From Clostridia bacterium (GTDB lineage Bacteria > Bacillota_A > Clostridia > Oscillospirales > CAG-272): a DNA stretch of 7,777 bases. The DNA lies in the NCBI GenBank assembly GCA_017626655.1, contig JAGAIH010000071.1, positions 1 to 7,777 on the forward strand, in the 5' to 3' direction. Under the pieces are notes generated by a model. That model saw only the letters and a program-made list of their open reading frames with translations. It had not been told where the DNA came from and did no database searches. Positions 6,201-7,777 of the stretch are shown here, piece by piece. Each line of letters starts with the position of its first letter. The first letter of the stretch is position 1. The position numbers and the translations under genes were made by a program.

Positions 6201-7777
6201 ACTGCTATGTGAACGGTGCCAAGACCTACATCAACATGGTCGTCAGCGGCACCCATGTCAACGGTCAGTACGACGCTACCGCTACTACCGTCTATACCAT
6301 TGACGAGACCAGCAAGACCCTGATCGCTATGGTCAACGGTGATCCCTACTGGTTCGGTACCCGTAACGACAAGACCTACACCACCATGGGCCCCTGCAAG
6401 ACCTCCTACAAGGGCTTCTACGGTGAGTTCTACTTCGCTCACAGCCACGAGTTCGTTGACGGCAAGTGCGCTTGCGGTGAGGCCGAGGCAGGCGAGGCTC
6501 CTCACGAGCACAGCTACGATGAGGGCGTCGTGACCGATCCCACCTGTACCGAGAACGGTTACACCACCTACACCTGCGCTTGCGGTCACTCCTACACCGA
6601 TAACGTCGTCGAGGCCACGGGCCACAACTACGTTGACGGTACCTGCGGCATCTGCGGCGAGAAGGATCCCGACTATGTGGATCCCGACGAGCCCGAGACT
6701 CCGGAGGAACCTAGCACTTCCGTAACCGGATCTCTTGACATTGATTCCTTCGGCAAGGACACTAATTCGGCCTACATTGAGCGTACCAATGCAGATGGTT
6801 GGACTGGCGTTATGGCTATCTTCAGTGACAAGACTGTTACTAATGGTGCCACTTGCATCGTTTTGAATGGTATTGTTCCTTCCGACAACCGTCATGGTTA
6901 TTTGGTATCTCCCACACTGAATGGCGGTATTTCTAAGATTTCTTTCAATTGTTCCAATGTGTTCTCTGAGGCCAATGGTATCTCTTTGAAACTTACCATC
7001 ACGGCTGAGGATGGCACTGTCATTGAGACTGAGGTTGCCTTTGCAAATAATGTTGCAAGCGCTCTGTGTGAGTTTGAGTATGTTCTGGATACTCCTATTC
7101 AGGGTAACTTCACCATTCGTATTGAGAACAATGGTCCCAGCAATGCAACCAAAAACAAGGACCGTTGCGCCATTTGGAACCTCACCTGGACCTCTGCTCC
7201 CGCAGATGAGCCCGAGGCTCCCACCGCTAACGAGATCACCGTGACCACCACCGATACCTACAGCTGGGTCGACGTGGTCGAGTTTACCGCTACCGTTTCG
7301 GGTACCTACACCTTCACCCTGCCCGCAGGTCTGGGTGCGTTTGACGTTGATGATTGTGACGCTTGGCCTCCTGTGGGCGGTCCTTACGTAGATTACTACG
7401 AAAATGCCGAGGGTGCATCCTTCTCCATTGATCTGGCAGAGGGCGAGACCACCAGATTCTATGTTGGTGCCCTGACCAAAGCTGACTGGGTCATTACCTG
7501 GACTGTTGAGGAGAAGGAGATCGGCGGCGGCGACGAGCCCGGCACCGAGGATCCCGAGATCCCCGTGGAGCCCGCTGACGACATCTCCGGTACCTACTCC
7601 ACCGGCGGTGACGATACCATCGTCATCGACATGGCCGCAGGCACCCTGGTCTACACCTTCGTAGGCCGCGGCGGCGATGAGAACACCGTCGAGTACGGCA
7701 TCTCCATCGCTGACGGCGTCGTGACCCTGTCCAACGCCAACGGCCCCATCACCGGTCCCATGGCTCCCTACATGGGC
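3215..7777 (+). CDS. Very large multi-module surface lipoprotein, 3' end beyond the window
   Basis: The frame is open for 1521 codons to the last base, with no stop, so the C-terminus is missing. The start has AAGGAAG 8 bases upstream. Residues 1-21 form a signal peptide (MKKK then a hydrophobic core) ending FVA-Cys22, a lipobox with an unusual Phe at -3; lipid anchoring outside the cell is therefore likely. Order after that: acidic Pro/Thr linker (23-103); beta-rich module A1 (104-277); B (278-432), with a VETLTYWGWMALT core; C (433-697), possibly concanavalin/LamG-like; linker; A2 (716-877), a second copy of A1; Cys/His repeat R1 (886-938); D (about 939-1075); Cys/His repeat R2 (1097-1149); E (1170-1328); F (1340-1435), loosely like pre-peptidase C-terminal domains; linker; G (from 1457). 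No catalytic domain, dockerin or cohesin was seen. Binding to polysaccharide or other surface ligands is an inference. Codons mostly end in C or G, except module E. Confidence 0.9.
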   Translation, partial: MKKKLFILLALLVAMTLVFVACKDDPTPPDDTTVADQPTEEPTQGEEDPTQAPDTDPETPEPGTDEPDEPTTPAPDTDEPDTPAPDTDEPETPEPETADPMEPVNVFDAEDIQTVTGSDPGHLTQDCVTLEDGFVHIVPIGPDPYYYPFAGVDGARYVAIRYRTDATGADIQMYIGSTGGGPSDDSTMLRQPVVADSEWHVAIFDTQSLIDAGKYDGKYVSYFRFDALEAGYKLNENGETYKNEDGSWARYSLPEGCSIDVAYIGFFHSEEAAKKYDFDLNKAPMWDADKSVILHQNFDQFFLGNGSPDDATINNLNLYHAVNIPNWDKVATLPDFSVETLTYWGWMALTAETVGTFGYQIDMDDPIYDESFYFTPEQPVVDAAVDMGGKTGTRYLIRINIAGLDGTHTVRVLYKDAEGNEVCMNEITVNLPKLPDDITDSFVSDVNSNEVGTNLDASDLSTFFIVETPLAPLDPNAACPIVVEGENKIYHLTSISDFYADVNGRYFIKANVINSDGAGWMFARGYKVVNSDEIVEKFDPAGGFYKINNYYETDSAGAMGGAGIYARLQGGKLYLMVKYYNPETVTRVGNKLYFIEAAGSELTLADNGSKVSVLVDGVTYATIELSGSIAYGDINEVQPAGEFAEKAVITLKDGTTETIENTLIAATCECQVGIVARAGSFKFDALAVGGYSAIEVPALEIVTPEEPEPVDPDAPVLVLTPDFINGQALSTGGQTFTQHIATSEVKTEDEITFVRLTVNGGDPYVALVNIGSMLELPPYMAISYRTNSALDAHVFIGSGGGWNGNGDVTSVAWNEDQQWNHTVLDLNNAGLTSIQNGLINYCRFDFFTDKGAEGDYMDVEYVAFFNSAEAAEKYYNNLHKADEPEHQHEYTAVVTAPTCTDKGYTTYTCACGDSYVADEVEATGHSYVDGICSCGDVVSVIPEVGKGYIFGMLQGNLNKVYYLKGGMDGYYMATTTDPAQAIYVFIEETEGGYYMYCYVNGAKTYINMVVSGTHVNGQYDATATTVYTIDETSKTLIAMVNGDPYWFGTRNDKTYTTMGPCKTSYKGFYGEFYFAHSHEFVDGKCACGEAEAGEAPHEHSYDEGVVTDPTCTENGYTTYTCACGHSYTDNVVEATGHNYVDGTCGICGEKDPDYVDPDEPETPEEPSTSVTGSLDIDSFGKDTNSAYIERTNADGWTGVMAIFSDKTVTNGATCIVLNGIVPSDNRHGYLVSPTLNGGISKISFNCSNVFSEANGISLKLTITAEDGTVIETEVAFANNVASALCEFEYVLDTPIQGNFTIRIENNGPSNATKNKDRCAIWNLTWTSAPADEPEAPTANEITVTTTDTYSWVDVVEFTATVSGTYTFTLPAGLGAFDVDDCDAWPPVGGPYVDYYENAEGASFSIDLAEGETTRFYVGALTKADWVITWTVEEKEIGGGDEPGTEDPEIPVEPADDISGTYSTGGDDTIVIDMAAGTLVYTFVGRGGDENTVEYGISIADGVVTLSNANGPITGPMAPYMG
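3281..3523 (+). repeat. Acidic Pro/Thr linker with 30-base tandem repeat
   Basis: Residues 23-103 of the lipoprotein are almost wholly Asp, Glu, Pro, Thr and Ala. At 3428-3487 two nearly identical 30-base units encode the decapeptide TPAPDTDEPD/E, with a partial third copy to about 3505 and degenerate copies before it. Such a spacer would lift the folded modules away from the membrane anchor. Similar shorter linkers (about residues 700-715, 1150-1166, 1329-1337 and 1437-1455) separate later modules. Confidence 0.8.
3524..4045 (+). repeat. Lipoprotein module A1 (first copy of a duplicated domain)
   Basis: Residues 104-277 share with 716-877 the ordered landmarks YVAIRYRT (157-164), YIGSTGGG (174-181), an EWHVAIFD strand, YFRFDAL, and the closing IGFFHSEEAAKKY. 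The pattern of short strands with aromatic residues suggests a carbohydrate-binding-like beta sandwich; no named family is claimed. Confidence 0.7.
5360..5845 (+). repeat. Lipoprotein module A2 (second copy of a duplicated domain)
   Basis: Residues 716-877 repeat module A1: YMAISYRT (779-786), FIGSGGG (795-801), a WNHTVLDL strand, YCRFDFF, and the closing AFFNSAEAAEKYY. The copies are clearly related in protein but diverged in DNA, so the duplication is old or the module was acquired twice. Confidence 0.7.
5870..6028 (+). repeat. Cys/His-rich repeat R1 in the lipoprotein
   Basis: Residues 886-938 follow the pattern HxHxY ... PTCT..GYTTYTCACG.SY ... VEATGHxYVDG.C.CG. Candidate metal ligands or disulfide partners are His886, His888, Cys899, Cys909, Cys911, His925, Cys932 and Cys934. 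The pattern recurs in clostridial surface proteins as I recall; I know no established function. The linker KADEPE precedes it. Confidence 0.75.
6503..6661 (+). repeat. Cys/His-rich repeat R2 in the lipoprotein
   Basis: Residues 1097-1149 copy R1, sharing PTCT, GYTTYTCACG, VEATGH and YVDG, and ending CGICG (CxxC) where R1 has CSCG (CxC). A half-copy, HEFVDGKCACGE (1078-1089), lies just upstream at 6446-6481, so module D is enclosed by this repeat type. The DNA for GYTTYTCACG is nearly identical in both copies, implying recent duplication or gene conversion. Confidence 0.75.
6722..7198 (+). other. Lipoprotein module E with deviating codon use
   Basis: Residues 1170-1328 form a beta-rich module with landmarks DGWTGVMA, YLVSPTLNGGISKISFN, a VFSEANGISLKLTI strand and the closing NKDRCAIWNLTW. 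Of its first 60 codons 34 end in A or T, against 4 of 20 in a sample at 4502-4561 in the same gene. Related sequences ending in NKDR.(A/S)IWNLTW are, from memory, found in surface proteins of Bacteroidales and Clostridia. Usage turns C/G-rich again at the linker from about 7199. Confidence 0.7.

Noticed and set aside
4400..6895. An 831-codon open frame on the minus strand opposite the lipoprotein.
   Set aside because: Its product is a low-complexity run of Val, Gly, Ala, Asp and Leu with no domain, as expected from the reverse complement of C-ending codons. Its upstream edge falls where the lipoprotein turns AT-rich, so it is a shadow of codon bias.
7343..7366. A DVDDCD stretch in module F resembling a calcium loop or dockerin half.
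   Set aside because: The spacing of acidic residues and the following helix of a dockerin repeat are absent.

Overview
The window looks like a stretch of chromosome from a GC-rich, Gram-positive anaerobe of the Clostridia, probably an Oscillospiraceae-type gut or rumen bacterium. This is an inference from a Gram-positive-style signal peptidase I, an archaeal-type phosphoglycerate mutase, strong AGGAG-type ribosome binding sites, near-consensus sigma-A promoters, and a large lipoprotein with modules of the kind common in clostridial surface proteins. No marker gene fixes the taxonomy.

Layout. Bases 1-224 hold no gene. They contain a compact repeat with 22-base inverted arms that enclose three smaller hairpins (about 47-160), downstream of a leftward operon. 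That operon (2107 down to 225, minus strand) is apgM then lepB, with a 41-base gap, driven by a near-consensus promoter at 2140-2168. From the same 172-base intergenic gap a second near-consensus promoter (2221-2249) fires rightward into a 230-residue single-pass membrane protein of unknown function (2280-2972), which ends at a 10-bp hairpin terminator (2983-3010). A third promoter (3103-3131) then drives a very large lipoprotein gene starting at 3215, which is still open at the window end (1521 codons seen, no stop).

The lipoprotein occupies about 59% of the window and is the most interesting object. Behind a lipoprotein signal and an acidic Pro/Thr linker it strings together at least seven beta-rich modules. 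One module type is present twice (residues about 104-277 and 716-877). A Cys/His-rich repeat of about 53 residues is also present twice (886-938 and 1097-1149) and brackets another module. One module (1170-1328) has clearly more A/T-ending codons than the rest, which suggests later acquisition by domain shuffling. I see no catalytic domain; a surface binding or scaffold role is the most I can infer.

The genes do not form one obvious pathway. The leftward pair is housekeeping (central carbon metabolism and protein export). The rightward genes are two separately promoted envelope proteins. No stretch over 300 bases lacks a gene.
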